A DNA stretch of 64,000 nucleotides from Maribellus luteus (GCF_003576475.1 NZ_QWGR01000004.1:372001-436000), one strand, 5' to 3'. Positions 47,759-56,299 are shown, numbered from the stretch's first letter. Translations and numbers: made by a program. The notes: a model not told the origin generated them from the sequence alone.

Positions 47759-47786
47759 AAGGTCGTCGTAAGGCGGCCTTTTTTTT
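47759..47786 (+). terminator. Rho-independent terminator ending the PUL
   Basis: Stem AAGGTCG (47759-47765) with CGGCCTT (47774-47780) and then a run of T, about 90 bases after the GH3 stop. Confidence 0.8.
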
Positions 47787-48167
47787 GAATCCGCTCGGCA
47801 TATTTTGCGGCGCTTTTACCTTGAGGTAAACCGGCAACACAACAAATAATCTAAGAGAAGGTCTCTTTTCAAGGCAAAGGATATAAAAAAGAGATTGGAA
47901 TTTTCCAACGTCTTTTCATGAAACTAGCACTATGAGTAATTCTTTTTCCAAGTTACCTCCAAAAATTTCTATTGATCATCCAATGTTCAATCGTTAAACG
48001 GGGGCGTCTTCATGTAGCCTTCCCTGTAGGATTTGGGAAAATGTACCCCGGTTACTTTTGCATTCAATTATTTTCTGTCAAATAATTGTACCGTTGTTTT
48101 GTTTGTATTAGAAGAAAGTCAAATAAGAATGGAGAGGTAGGAATCTTTAAAATACATACTTATGATT
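47787..48167. other. Intergenic region with short hairpins, no gene seen
   Basis: About 380 bases between the PUL and the AT-rich accessory operon. It contains TTTACC-TTGA-GGTAAA (47815-47830) and a larger imperfect hairpin (47887-47916; TTGGAA with TTCCAA and outer AAAAGA with TCTTTT). I find no coding frame, tRNA or repeat that I can name. Confidence 0.4.
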
Positions 48168-48764
48168 TTAACTTATTGGTTTATTAATTAATTCCAAAAG
48201 TTTTAAATCCTGATCTTTATTGGCTCCTGAAATTTCAGGTTTAACAGAGCAAATATATTTTCGTTCTTTTGAGAAATAGTTTGTTTTTTTTGTCTTTACA
48301 AATCTGGCTTGAAACATAGTGGCACCAACTCGAACTTTAATAGGATTGTGGCTTGTATTTGTTATTTCTAATGAAAAACACCCACAATATCCCGGCTGTA
48401 TTACAGTTGACAAATTAATTCCGAGTCTGTTGTATGAGCTTCGTGGAGATAAAATTGCAGAAACATTTTCGGGGAGCTTAACATATTCCAAAGTTGCACC
48501 TAATACAGTTTGTCCCGGGTGAAAAAGAAAAGTATCTCCAAAGTTTCTTCTAGTTTCTTGAAAAAAATGATAAAATGCTCCATCTGTTGGAATATGGCTT
48601 GCAGAGTTTAAATATGGATGTCTGCCCTGAATCGAAACAAGAAAATCATATCCGAGCCTAAAGTCAATAGTCATCTCGTTGATTTGAGAATTGTCAAGTA
48701 ATGGGCTGATTATCAGCTTTTCTTGTTTGATAAGTTTTTCGAGTTGATTTTTAGCTAAGAACAT
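48168..48764 (-). CDS. dCTP deaminase/dUTPase-superfamily protein, accessory
   Basis: A 198-residue protein of the Dcd/Dut trimer fold. The core runs from about residue 80: FHPGQTVLGATLEYVKLPE, then PRSSYNR (R108, S109, S110, R113), then SLEITNT with E133 in the place of the catalytic Glu of Dcd. The expected Ala and Asp around the TAGxIDPG loop are replaced, the loop reading STVIQPG and being shorter, so activity is uncertain. Some dCTP deaminases act in antiphage defence by draining dCTP. The gene overlaps the metallopeptidase gene upstream by 14 bases. The operon is visibly richer in A and T than its neighbours, suggesting transfer. It is not a household dcd by context. Confidence 0.75.
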   Translation of the reverse strand: MFLAKNQLEKLIKQEKLIISPLLDNSQINEMTIDFRLGYDFLVSIQGRHPYLNSASHIPTDGAFYHFFQETRRNFGDTFLFHPGQTVLGATLEYVKLPENVSAILSPRSSYNRLGINLSTVIQPGYCGCFSLEITNTSHNPIKVRVGATMFQARFVKTKKTNYFSKERKYICSVKPEISGANKDQDLKLLELINKPIS

Positions 48765-49923
48765 TTTTTGATTTTTCCCAATTTGAAGTTACAATGTAAT
48801 TTCCTATAGACTTTTCCACAAGGTTGTTGATTATTTCATAAACCTTGGAAGATATAAGTGGATATTTAAAATTATTTTGCTTTTCTATTTGATTAGTATA
48901 TGTATCGTACAATTCCCATGCAGCAACAAATACTGAACTCAATTCGTCTCCGGTTTTTATTTCAATAGGTAGAAGTTTAATCAAATTTGAATTTTTTATT
49001 TCAGAGGAGTACCTAACTTTAAGTTCTTTTCCAGAAGTCAAGTTAATAGCAACCTTAAGATCATTAATGAATGTGCTACTATTATTTTTTAAAAAATCTT
49101 TGACCAAATCTCCCCGGTTTTTTGTTGAAGGGTGTGTTCCACTTATTGCGTGAGCAGCTAGAGGTCCACCGGATACATAGTTCAACAAATTCTCTGAGTA
49201 TTTGCCTATATATTGAGCTGCAAAAAGATCACTAAAATATTCTCGAAGGTGCGAGGTTAATACATCTAAATATTCTCTTTTCCAAAATTCGTATGGAAAG
49301 AACTTTTGAAATTCAACTAAATCTGAAGCATTATATTTTTTGTTATTGTATTTATCTTGTATTTCAATAGCGAATGGAGCGGTAATTTGGTATTTAAAAT
49401 CAATAAAATGACCGAGTTCATGATAAAGAACTATGTTTGAAAAATAATCTCTGGCAAGAAATTTTGGTAGATTTATCTGAATTAACCGATATTCAAATGT
49501 TAGGTTATATACTTTTTGAATAATATTATAAGCTACATCATCTAGAGCAAGATTTCCGTCAAAGCTGTAAAAATCATCATAACTATTAATTAGCGATGTA
49601 ACTATTACAAACTTTTCATTAGAAGGGTCAACCCATTCGTCTAGGGCATGTTGCAAACAGTGTATGATTTCAAATGGGAACTGATTTGTTGTACTGGAAT
49701 CTAATATTCCAAGACTTTTGAAAATGAAATTTATTATTCTTCTTCTTTCTTCAATTTGAGCAGAATTGAAAAGAGTAAAGTTTTCGTCGCTAATCGCTTT
49801 TATTAAATATTTTAAAGTTTCTTGATAATGATCTTTCCCTTTATCAAAATAAGTATTGTGCTTGGATTTTTCCCAAGCTTTTATGAGTTGGCTGAAATGT
49901 AATCTTAGTGCTTGGACCTCCAT
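48751..49923 (-). CDS. M48-like soluble zinc metallopeptidase, accessory
   Basis: A 390-residue protein without signal peptide or membrane span. It shows a zinc motif H168-E-L-G-H172 in VLYHELGHFID, a possible third ligand E228 in REYFSDLFAAQY, and SGTHPSTKNR (H264), all laid out as in M48 peptidases, though the sequence between is unusual. The N-terminal 150 residues are helical and of no family I recognise. It lies two bases after a 101-residue protein gene and overlaps a dCTP-deaminase-like gene, so the three form one operon. A role in processing or activating a partner is possible but not shown. Confidence 0.7.
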   Translation of the reverse strand: MEVQALRLHFSQLIKAWEKSKHNTYFDKGKDHYQETLKYLIKAISDENFTLFNSAQIEERRRIINFIFKSLGILDSSTTNQFPFEIIHCLQHALDEWVDPSNEKFVIVTSLINSYDDFYSFDGNLALDDVAYNIIQKVYNLTFEYRLIQINLPKFLARDYFSNIVLYHELGHFIDFKYQITAPFAIEIQDKYNNKKYNASDLVEFQKFFPYEFWKREYLDVLTSHLREYFSDLFAAQYIGKYSENLLNYVSGGPLAAHAISGTHPSTKNRGDLVKDFLKNNSSTFINDLKVAINLTSGKELKVRYSSEIKNSNLIKLLPIEIKTGDELSSVFVAAWELYDTYTNQIEKQNNFKYPLISSKVYEIINNLVEKSIGNYIVTSNWEKSKNVLS

Positions 49924-49925
49924 TC

Positions 49926-50231
49926 TTAGTGCATTATCAACTCACTCTCATTTTGCATTTTATCATAGAGGTATTGATATTCCTCATTTTTGATGTTTTG
50001 AATATCAATTGTGTTTAAGAATTCCGTAAAACGTGTACTTAAATGATAAATTAAAGCAAAATATGAACGATTAACAGTGTACATGTTTTTATCACCTTTT
50101 GATAGAGAATAAGCTTCAGAAATAATATTGTCTACGGAATTTTTGTAAACGTTATTGCCATTCAGTATTTGATAGACAAATAGCTGAAATGTGCTAAAAG
50201 TTGGTTTGGATGAAGTTGCTGAGTGAAGCAT
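49926..50231 (-). CDS. Small helical protein of the accessory operon, unknown
   Basis: A 101-residue protein with no signal peptide and a largely helical, Asn/Ser/Tyr-rich composition. I do not recognise a family. It is the first gene of the three-gene operon and ends two bases before the metallopeptidase start. Its short length and position allow it to be a regulator, an inhibitor of the peptidase or a sensor; none of these is supported by a motif. The frame is intact and AT-rich like its neighbours. Confidence 0.6.
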   Translation of the reverse strand: MLHSATSSKPTFSTFQLFVYQILNGNNVYKNSVDNIISEAYSLSKGDKNMYTVNRSYFALIYHLSTRFTEFLNTIDIQNIKNEEYQYLYDKMQNESELIMH

Positions 50232-50739
50232 TTTAAAAGTTTTTTGGTGTTTCTAAAGTTACATAAAACGTAGTTCAATATCCATGCCTAAAAACATTCA
50301 TAGGTAAAAAAAATGTTTTGTTCGTAACGAATAAACGATAAAAATGTAATTATGGTTTAAATATATGGCAAGAATATAATTAAAAAAATAAGAATAAGCT
50401 ATTTAAATTCATTATTATTAACTCAACTGTGTTCACATCTGGGGGTATTTCATCTTCATTTTTCACAAATAGTCGATTTTTTAACTATACTTTTTCCAGA
50501 TATCATTAGACTTATATTAATAAATGCTTTTCTGAAAGTATGCTATTGGATCATGAGGCTAATCCTTGCACCAATTGCTTTGTTTGCAACCATTACTACT
50601 TTTTTAAACTAAAAGTCGGAACATAAAAATTAGTATCCCCACAGAAAGTTCAATTGATCCGGTTTTATCGACGGAATCGGAATTTATGCCGCTTGGGTAA
50701 AATGGATTAGTTCACGAAATGGAATAAAGTTGGGATTTG
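50232..50739. other. AT-rich gap between accessory operon and tRNA gene
   Basis: No intact gene. A short open stretch at about 50660-50747 would encode about 29 residues ending IKLGFGK with a stop, but no start or family can be given. It may be the remnant of a lost gene. Confidence 0.35.
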
Positions 50740-50770
50740 GAAAATAAAAAAGCCGGTTAAAAACCGGCTT
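50740..50770 (-). terminator. Terminator of tRNA-fMet
   Basis: A 9-bp stem AAGCCGGTT (50750-50758) with AACCGGCTT (50762-50770), followed on the minus strand by a T-rich run. It begins 6 bases after the tRNA end. Confidence 0.85.
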
Positions 50771-50775
50771 CTGAG

Positions 50776-50848
50776 TAGCGGGGACCGGACTTGAACCGAT
50801 GACCTTCGGGTTATGAGCCCGACGAGCTGCCAACTGCTCCACCCCGCA
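50776..50848 (-). tRNA. Initiator tRNA-Met (CAT)
   Basis: A 73-base cloverleaf. The anticodon loop CTCATAA gives CAT, with the three G-C pairs (GGG/CCC) in the anticodon stem that mark initiator tRNAs. Positions 1 and 72 are T and T, a mismatch as in bacterial initiators (usually C-A). D arm GAGCAG, T loop GGTTCAAGTCC. The sequence is nearly that of E. coli tRNA-fMet. CCA is not encoded. Confidence 0.93.
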
Positions 50849-50993
50849 ATGTATCTTTATTTCTGTTGAAATGTCTTCTTGAACGCGGGTGCAAATATAA
50901 CAGCTTTTTTATAATCTGCAAAAAAGTTTGCAATTCCTTTTTATTTGGAATCATTTTGAGTAAAAATAAAGCCTCTTATCCTGCCCGCTTTAT

Positions 50994-52103
50994 CTATGCA
51001 TGAAAGATCAAAAGCGGTGTGTTACTGTGAAATACCATCTCACGGGCGATGCTCGGGTTAAAAAGCCGCGAAATCATATTTCTTTTGTGCGATGTCAGCG
51101 ACAAAAGGTCCACTTCCGAATTTTTGATGTATTCTTCGATCGAATTCAGCACATCGTTGCCCTCGAGCAGCTGACAATTGAAGTTTCGCTTCTCGTATTT
51201 TTTCTGAAGTACCTCGCGCATTCCTTCCAAACGGGCCAGGTCCCAGCCGTTTTGACGGGGTTGTCCCACGTGCACACAGGTCAGTTGTATTTCGAAAGGC
51301 TGAAGCAGATCGAGTAGTTTATCGATGGCCACAAAGTCTTTTTCATCAAAATTGGTCGCATACAGAACATTGTTAAACGCTGTAACTTTCTTTTCCGGCG
51401 CATTTTTCGGGATCACCAAAACCGGCACATTGGCGTTGTACATAATATCGGCGGTTACGCTGCCCACAATGCCGTGCGGATAGTTGTCGCCACCGCTTCC
51501 GACAACGATCAGCAACGGACGGTTTTTACGAGCATAAGCCAGAATATCTTCTTCGGGATAGCCCGATTTGATGATGTAATAGGTTTCCACTGATTTCCAT
51601 ACTTCATCGCCCACTTCCTTCGACAGTTCCTGAATAAAGGTCTGAAAATCTTCGTTGGCAGTTTTCTCGGCGTGTTCGATCTTAAACAGCGTACTGGAAT
51701 CGAAAGCATAAATATCGCTGTAAGGCACCGAATGAATAATCGGATTAATAAAGCTGTGCATAAAAACCAGGTCCGCTTTCAGGTGAGTGGCAATGTCAAC
51801 CGCCAGACGGGCCGCTTTTTTGGAAGCTTCTGAAAAATCAACCGGAACAAGGATTTGCTTCAAACTGCTGCTTTCTTCTTGTTTCGTAATGGAAACTTTT
51901 GTTCCCAGAAATTCTTCGAGTTCGTAAACAGCTCTTGGAATGTCTTTTTCAAGGATCTTAATCCTAACAGTAGCAGATGTTTCACCCTGAATCAGGTAGA
52001 TATCTTCGAGTTCACAATTAACGCCCTTTTCTTCGAGCATCATCTTGAATATATGTGCTTTTGAATAGGGCAATACAACCAGAGTAACCAGTTTTTCTTC
52101 CAT
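50994..52103 (-). CDS. Tandem universal stress protein with N-terminal signal-transducing domain
   Basis: A 369-residue cytoplasmic protein. Residues 1-70 look like a DUF2007-type putative signal-transducing domain (MEEKLVTLVVLPYSKAHIFK). Two UspA domains follow (about 85-230 and 240-369): the first has ILVPVDFSEAS at its start and VVGSGGDNYPHGIVGSVTADI, the ATP-loop-like motif GxGG; the second lacks part of this motif, ending SLTSHKRNMISRLF. Usp proteins help survival in stress and starvation. The gene is alone between the tRNA gene and metK. Length is normal for the tandem type. Confidence 0.82.
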   Translation of the reverse strand: MEEKLVTLVVLPYSKAHIFKMMLEEKGVNCELEDIYLIQGETSATVRIKILEKDIPRAVYELEEFLGTKVSITKQEESSSLKQILVPVDFSEASKKAARLAVDIATHLKADLVFMHSFINPIIHSVPYSDIYAFDSSTLFKIEHAEKTANEDFQTFIQELSKEVGDEVWKSVETYYIIKSGYPEEDILAYARKNRPLLIVVGSGGDNYPHGIVGSVTADIMYNANVPVLVIPKNAPEKKVTAFNNVLYATNFDEKDFVAIDKLLDLLQPFEIQLTCVHVGQPRQNGWDLARLEGMREVLQKKYEKRNFNCQLLEGNDVLNSIEEYIKNSEVDLLSLTSHKRNMISRLFNPSIAREMVFHSNTPLLIFHA

Positions 52104-52181
52104 GACTTTTAGTTTTTGTTGTTCTTATTTCCCGTTCTTGTATTCGAGATGAATAGATATTATGTTTCAAAAAACGACAAC

Positions 52182-52211
52182 AAAAAGGGCGGTCCGAATA
52201 TCGAACCGCCC
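52182..52211 (-). terminator. Terminator of metK
   Basis: On the minus strand the arms GGGCGGT (52211-52205) and ACCGCCC (52193-52187) form a strong stem and are followed by TTTTTG, 32 bases after the metK stop. Confidence 0.88.
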
Positions 52212-52242
52212 CGTGTGCGTATTACTAACACTTCCCTCGGAA

Positions 52243-53496
52243 TCAGATTCCGAAAGCTTCTTTAATCGGATTTACAAAATCAAGTTTTTCCCAGGTAAAC
52301 AGTTCCACTTCTTTTTCCACTTTTCCGAAGTATGGAGATTCAAAGGTTTTGGTAACGGTCGACGGAGTACGTCCCATGTGTCCGTAAGCAGCTGTTTCCA
52401 GGTAAATTGGGTTGCGCAATGCCAGTCTTTTTTCGATGGCCGACGGGCGCAGGTCGAAAATGGCTTTTACTTTTTCAGCAATCTCAGCATCGCCAATGTT
52501 TACGTTCGAGCGGCCGTAGGTATTTACAAAAACACCCACCGGCTGGGCAACACCAATGGCATAAGCCAGTTGTACCAGCACTTCGTCAGCAACACCCGCA
52601 GCTACCAGGTTTTTGGCTATGTGGCGCGATGCATAAGCTGCCGAACGGTCTACTTTCGACGGGTCTTTGCCCGAGAAAGCGCCGCCGCCATGAGCTCCGC
52701 GGCCCCCGTAAGTATCCACAATAATTTTGCGGCCGGTAAGTCCGGTATCGCCGTGTGGCCCGCCAATCACAAATTTGCCTGTTGGGTTTACGTGGTAAAT
52801 AATATCGTTTCCGAATAATTTCTGAACACGTTCCGGAAGTTTGGCTACTACGCGGGGGATCAAAATGTTGATCACGTCTTCTTTAATTTTAGCAAGCATA
52901 GGCTCGTCGGCGTCAAACTCGTCGTGTTGCGTAGAAACCACAATGGTGTGGATTTTTACCGGCTCGTTTGCTTCGTTGTATTCCACCGTTACCTGCGATT
53001 TGGCATCCGGACGAAGATAAGTCATCGTTTTTTCTTCGCGGCGAATGTCGGCCAGTTCCAGTAAAATCAGGTGCGACAATTCCAGCGTCAACGGCATGTA
53101 GTTGTCGGTGTCTTTGCAGGCGTAACCAAACATCATTCCCTGGTCGCCGGCGCCCTGGTCGTCTTTGTCTTGCTTGTCAACGCCGCGGTTGATGTCGGCA
53201 CTTTGTTCGTGAATGGCGGTAAGCACACCGCACGAATCACCGTCGAAACGGTAAGCAGCCTTGGTGTAGCCTATGTCGTTGATCACCTTACGGGCCACTT
53301 CCTGTACGTCCACGTACGTTTTTGATTTTACTTCGCCGGCAACAACTACCTGCCCGGTAGTTACCAGTGTTTCAATGGCTACTTTTGAGTCAGCATCGAA
53401 TGCCAGAAACTGGTCGAGCAATGCGTCTGAAATCTGATCGGAAACCTTGTCCGGATGACCTTCAGAAACCGATTCGCTTGTAAATAAATAATGCAT
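52243..53496 (-). CDS. metK: S-adenosylmethionine synthetase
   Basis: A 417-residue enzyme that makes S-adenosylmethionine from methionine and ATP. It starts [25 protein letters not shown] and contains the [12 protein letters not shown] loop, the phosphate-binding [19 protein letters not shown] and the C-terminal block with HMGR. All usual residues are present. The 5' leader of about 140 bases carries a SAM-II-like aptamer right at its start, so the enzyme is likely regulated by its own product. A terminator follows the gene. Confidence 0.97.
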   Translation of the reverse strand: MHYLFTSESVSEGHPDKVSDQISDALLDQFLAFDADSKVAIETLVTTGQVVVAGEVKSKTYVDVQEVARKVINDIGYTKAAYRFDGDSCGVLTAIHEQSADINRGVDKQDKDDQGAGDQGMMFGYACKDTDNYMPLTLELSHLILLELADIRREEKTMTYLRPDAKSQVTVEYNEANEPVKIHTIVVSTQHDEFDADEPMLAKIKEDVINILIPRVVAKLPERVQKLFGNDIIYHVNPTGKFVIGGPHGDTGLTGRKIIVDTYGGRGAHGGGAFSGKDPSKVDRSAAYASRHIAKNLVAAGVADEVLVQLAYAIGVAQPVGVFVNTYGRSNVNIGDAEIAEKVKAIFDLRPSAIEKRLALRNPIYLETAAYGHMGRTPSTVTKTFESPYFGKVEKEVELFTWEKLDFVNPIKEAFGI

Positions 53497-53512
53497 AAAA
53501 TCCCTTTTTTAA

Positions 53513-53528
53513 GCTGAAAACGTTCAGC
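53513..53528 (-). promoter_or_regulatory. Hairpin near the metK start, possible expression platform
   Basis: GCTGAA-AACG-TTCAGC makes a 6-bp stem in the metK leader, about 17 bases before the ATG. The following purine-rich AAAAAAGGG lies next to the start. It could link aptamer folding to translation. Confidence 0.4.
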
Positions 53529-53580
53529 ATGTTAAACATTAAATAAAACTGCGGGATGTTCGATTGATAGTGAAAAATGC

Positions 53581-53635
53581 GATTGTTTTAGCGTTTTTTT
53601 CATGTGGTTGCAATCAATCTCAAATCTTTCCACGT
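53581..53635 (-). promoter_or_regulatory. SAM-II-like riboswitch aptamer of metK
   Basis: On the minus strand the conserved blocks of the SAM-II aptamer appear in order: P1 arm GTGG, GATTT, a loop with GATTG, TTGCAA, P1 arm CCAC, an 11-base A-rich link, GCTAAAA and CAATC. CAATC pairs with the loop GATTG to give the pseudoknot. The spacing between P1 and GCTAAA equals that of the known metX SAM-II element. It sits a few bases after the predicted transcription start. Confidence 0.78.
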
Positions 53636-53643
53636 AGCGGGCA

Positions 53644-53651
53644 CAAATGTA
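53644..53651 (-). promoter_or_regulatory. -7 promoter element of metK
   Basis: Read on the minus strand this is TACATTTG, a perfect TAnnTTTG match, about 150 bases before the start codon and 9 bases before the aptamer. The -33 region holds only a T run. Confidence 0.6.
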
Positions 53652-53735
53652 AGGTGTTTATTTTGAATAAAAAAAGACTTATTTGAATTTATTCCGGATA
53701 ATGAAATTTCTATTCAGTGAATTAAAAACTGCGAC

Positions 53736-54506
53736 TTACAATTCAAACATTGCTTTAATATCCGGATAATAGCTTCTGCCGCTGGTAATTTTGCTCTGGT
53801 TGTAATCGTCAAGGATCAAAACAAAGCGGTTGTTGAAATGCTTCCTTATTTCTTTCAGTAAATTTTTATTGACGAGGAAGGATTTATGTACCCGGATAAA
53901 ATAGTCGGGCAATTTTTCTTCCAGTCTCTTTAAGCTCGAATCCAGTACGTATGACTTGGCATGTTTGGTAACAACGGTAACATATTTCTCATCGGCCTGA
54001 ATGTAGGATACTTCGTCGAGCCGGACAAAAATCACGCGGTCGCCAACTTTTACCGGAAGCGAAGTGGCTTCATTTTTCCTGTGTTCCCGGTTAAACTGTG
54101 CAATTAGTTTGTTGAGGTCAATTTCCGGACTGTTTTCGTTGAGCTGATTCAGTTTGGCAATGGTTTTGGCAAACCGTTCTTTCGTTAGTGGTTTTACCAG
54201 GTAGTCGATACAGTTCGTATCGAAAGCCTGCAAAGCAAATTCGTCGTAGGCCGTGCAAAAAATTACTTTTGGGAGGTAGTCCAGTTTCTTCAGTACATCA
54301 AATCCACTGATTACGGGCATTTGAATGTCCAGGAAAATGTACTCAGGGTGTAGCCGGTTGATTTTTTCAATCGCTTCCTCACCGTTTTCGGCTTCGGCAA
54401 TTATTTCAAACTTATCCGGGTGTTCTCCGGCCAAGGTTTGCAAACGCAAACGCGCCAGGGGTTCATCGTCAACAATTATCGTTTTCCAGGGTTGGTTGAG
54501 TTTCAT
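53736..54506 (-). CDS. LytTR-family response regulator
   Basis: A 256-residue protein with a receiver domain at residues 10-125 (acidic residues in IIVDDEP, phospho-acceptor D in YIFLDIQMP, K in VKPLTKE) and a LytTR DNA-binding domain at about 150-256 with SYIQADEKYVTVVTK and RVHKSFLVNKNLL. It is the partner of the LytS-type kinase, whose stop overlaps its start by four bases. Such pairs in Bacteroidota control cell-envelope or adhesion genes; the target is not evident from context. Confidence 0.93.
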   Translation of the reverse strand: MKLNQPWKTIIVDDEPLARLRLQTLAGEHPDKFEIIAEAENGEEAIEKINRLHPEYIFLDIQMPVISGFDVLKKLDYLPKVIFCTAYDEFALQAFDTNCIDYLVKPLTKERFAKTIAKLNQLNENSPEIDLNKLIAQFNREHRKNEATSLPVKVGDRVIFVRLDEVSYIQADEKYVTVVTKHAKSYVLDSSLKRLEEKLPDYFIRVHKSFLVNKNLLKEIRKHFNNRFVLILDDYNQSKITSGRSYYPDIKAMFEL

Positions 54507-56299
54507 TGGTTGAACTGATTTTTCAGGATTATCCGAATGTGTTTGTTTTCTCCGTTTTCCCAGTTAATACGGGCGTCGTTTCCATAAATTATGTCGAGTT
54601 TGTCGTGCAGGTTTTGCAGTCCGTAACCGCTCACCGGTTCTGCCGGAAAATCGGGGCCATTGTCTGCAATGCTTATTATCAGGTTTTTTTCAATCCGTTT
54701 CACTTCAACGGAAACTTTCCCTGTGCTTTTTATTTTTGAGAGCCCGTGTTTTATCGCATTTTCCACCAGCGGCTGAATCAGAAATTTTGGGATTTGTTTT
54801 TCAAGCGTACTTTCATCGGAATGAATCTCGTACACCAGTTTGTCACCAAAACGGTTTTTTTCAATCTCGAGGTATTTTTTAACCATTTCCAGCTCTTCGG
54901 CAACCGTTACAAAGGTTTTGTTTTCTTTATTGATCGAGTACCGGAACAGTTCCGAAAGTCCCGTGGCCATGTTTTCGGTTTTATCGGCATCGATATGCGC
55001 CAGACTGGCGATTGAATTCAACGAATTGTACAGGAAATGCGGGTTGATACGCGAGTGCAGGGCATTTAATTCGGCCTGGTTTTTCAGTTCTTTCATTTTG
55101 GCTATTTCCACATCTTTTTGGTTTACCATGCTTTGGATACGATGGTTGGACCAATTAAGCAGTATGCGTAAAAATGCAGTGATAATTGCAGCAAGAGCAA
55201 ATGTTGGGCTGATAAGGCCCGGTTTTGTCGAGATGTTTGTGAAATTTAGATGCTGAAGTGCTATAAATATTAAAATTTCAAACAAATGACCCATTAGAAA
55301 TGCGATGATTGTGGTAAAGAAAATAATGGTTTGTCGCTGAAGGAACTTTTGACTGTTCTTTAATAAGAAACGTTCACTGTAATATAGGAATGGAATTGCA
55401 ATTAAACCTAAAGGCAGATAAGCTAAAATAAAGAATGCAAGATTGGAGAAATAGTGTGTGCTTTGTGAGCTAATGAATGCCGGAAGTATGAATATCCAGT
55501 AGATGAGGCCTGTTAAAATCAATACAAGAAATCCGGCTTTGAAGTAGTCTTTTAGTTTATGAGTAGTTTTTTTTACATATCTGGATTGTATAAAAAGTAA
55601 TCCTATAGCTGCAATAATTATTGAAATAAAAGTAAGAAAAAACTTTAGGGTTGATTTGTACCGGATGTTCCAATAATATAGATAACCATATGTTTTGATG
55701 GTGTTCTTCTTTAAGTCGTGATAAAAATTTGTGGAATATAATTTTTTGATGATTTCTTTATCGATGTCGGAAAAGGCTATGTATTCAGGCTTGTCTTTAT
55801 AGTAAAATATCCCTCCATAGCCGATAATGTCAGCATCAAAGTGAAATAATTTGGTAAGGCTTCGAATGGTATAAAAGTAGTAGTCTCTTAACTTTTCTTC
55901 GTATGAGTTTATATAACGAAGATTGAAATCTAATTCAACTTTTTGGATCACATACTCTTCTGTGTCCATATCTTGATTTAGACCTAACCCATCATTAGAA
56001 GGTAATATTGATATAATAAAATTGGCACTATCCTTTACCAACGTTACTTGAACCGTTTCGGTTAAGGAGTTTAAATCATTTATAAGTGTTTGAAAGATGG
56101 TAGAATCTTCCTGATTGGGACTCCCTTTTAGTTGTATGCGGATGTCCTCTTCGAAACGGTACGCGTAGGAACTATAATCGCTAAAAAGTCTGGCTGTGAT
56201 GATGTCCCAGACAACGTCTTCGTTAACAGAACTATTCTGTGCTGACACTGTGTTTAGTGAAATCGAGAATATAATCAGGATAAATAACAACTGTTTCAT
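54503..56299 (-). CDS. LytS-type sensor histidine kinase
   Basis: A 598-residue protein with a signal peptide (cut near VSAQ), a periplasmic domain to about residue 210, five hydrophobic segments at about 215-385, then a His_kinase domain with the phospho-accepting His in INPHFLYNSLNSI (about residue 420) and a HATPase domain with QPLVENAIKHGL and GYGLQNL. It is of the LytS/YehU class. It is co-transcribed with the LytTR regulator gene through a four-base overlap. The signal is unknown. Confidence 0.9.
   Translation of the reverse strand: MKQLLFILIIFSISLNTVSAQNSSVNEDVVWDIITARLFSDYSSYAYRFEEDIRIQLKGSPNQEDSTIFQTLINDLNSLTETVQVTLVKDSANFIISILPSNDGLGLNQDMDTEEYVIQKVELDFNLRYINSYEEKLRDYYFYTIRSLTKLFHFDADIIGYGGIFYYKDKPEYIAFSDIDKEIIKKLYSTNFYHDLKKNTIKTYGYLYYWNIRYKSTLKFFLTFISIIIAAIGLLFIQSRYVKKTTHKLKDYFKAGFLVLILTGLIYWIFILPAFISSQSTHYFSNLAFFILAYLPLGLIAIPFLYYSERFLLKNSQKFLQRQTIIFFTTIIAFLMGHLFEILIFIALQHLNFTNISTKPGLISPTFALAAIITAFLRILLNWSNHRIQSMVNQKDVEIAKMKELKNQAELNALHSRINPHFLYNSLNSIASLAHIDADKTENMATGLSELFRYSINKENKTFVTVAEELEMVKKYLEIEKNRFGDKLVYEIHSDESTLEKQIPKFLIQPLVENAIKHGLSKIKSTGKVSVEVKRIEKNLIISIADNGPDFPAEPVSGYGLQNLHDKLDIIYGNDARINWENGENKHIRIILKNQFNQ

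Noticed and set aside
48168-50848. Integrated element with att sites at the tRNA-fMet gene
   Set aside because: I found no integrase and no direct repeat of the tRNA 3' end on the other side of the patch.
52162-52818. Plus-strand open frame of 218 codons
   Set aside because: Antisense to metK, which has all its motifs; the composition is typical of a shadow frame.
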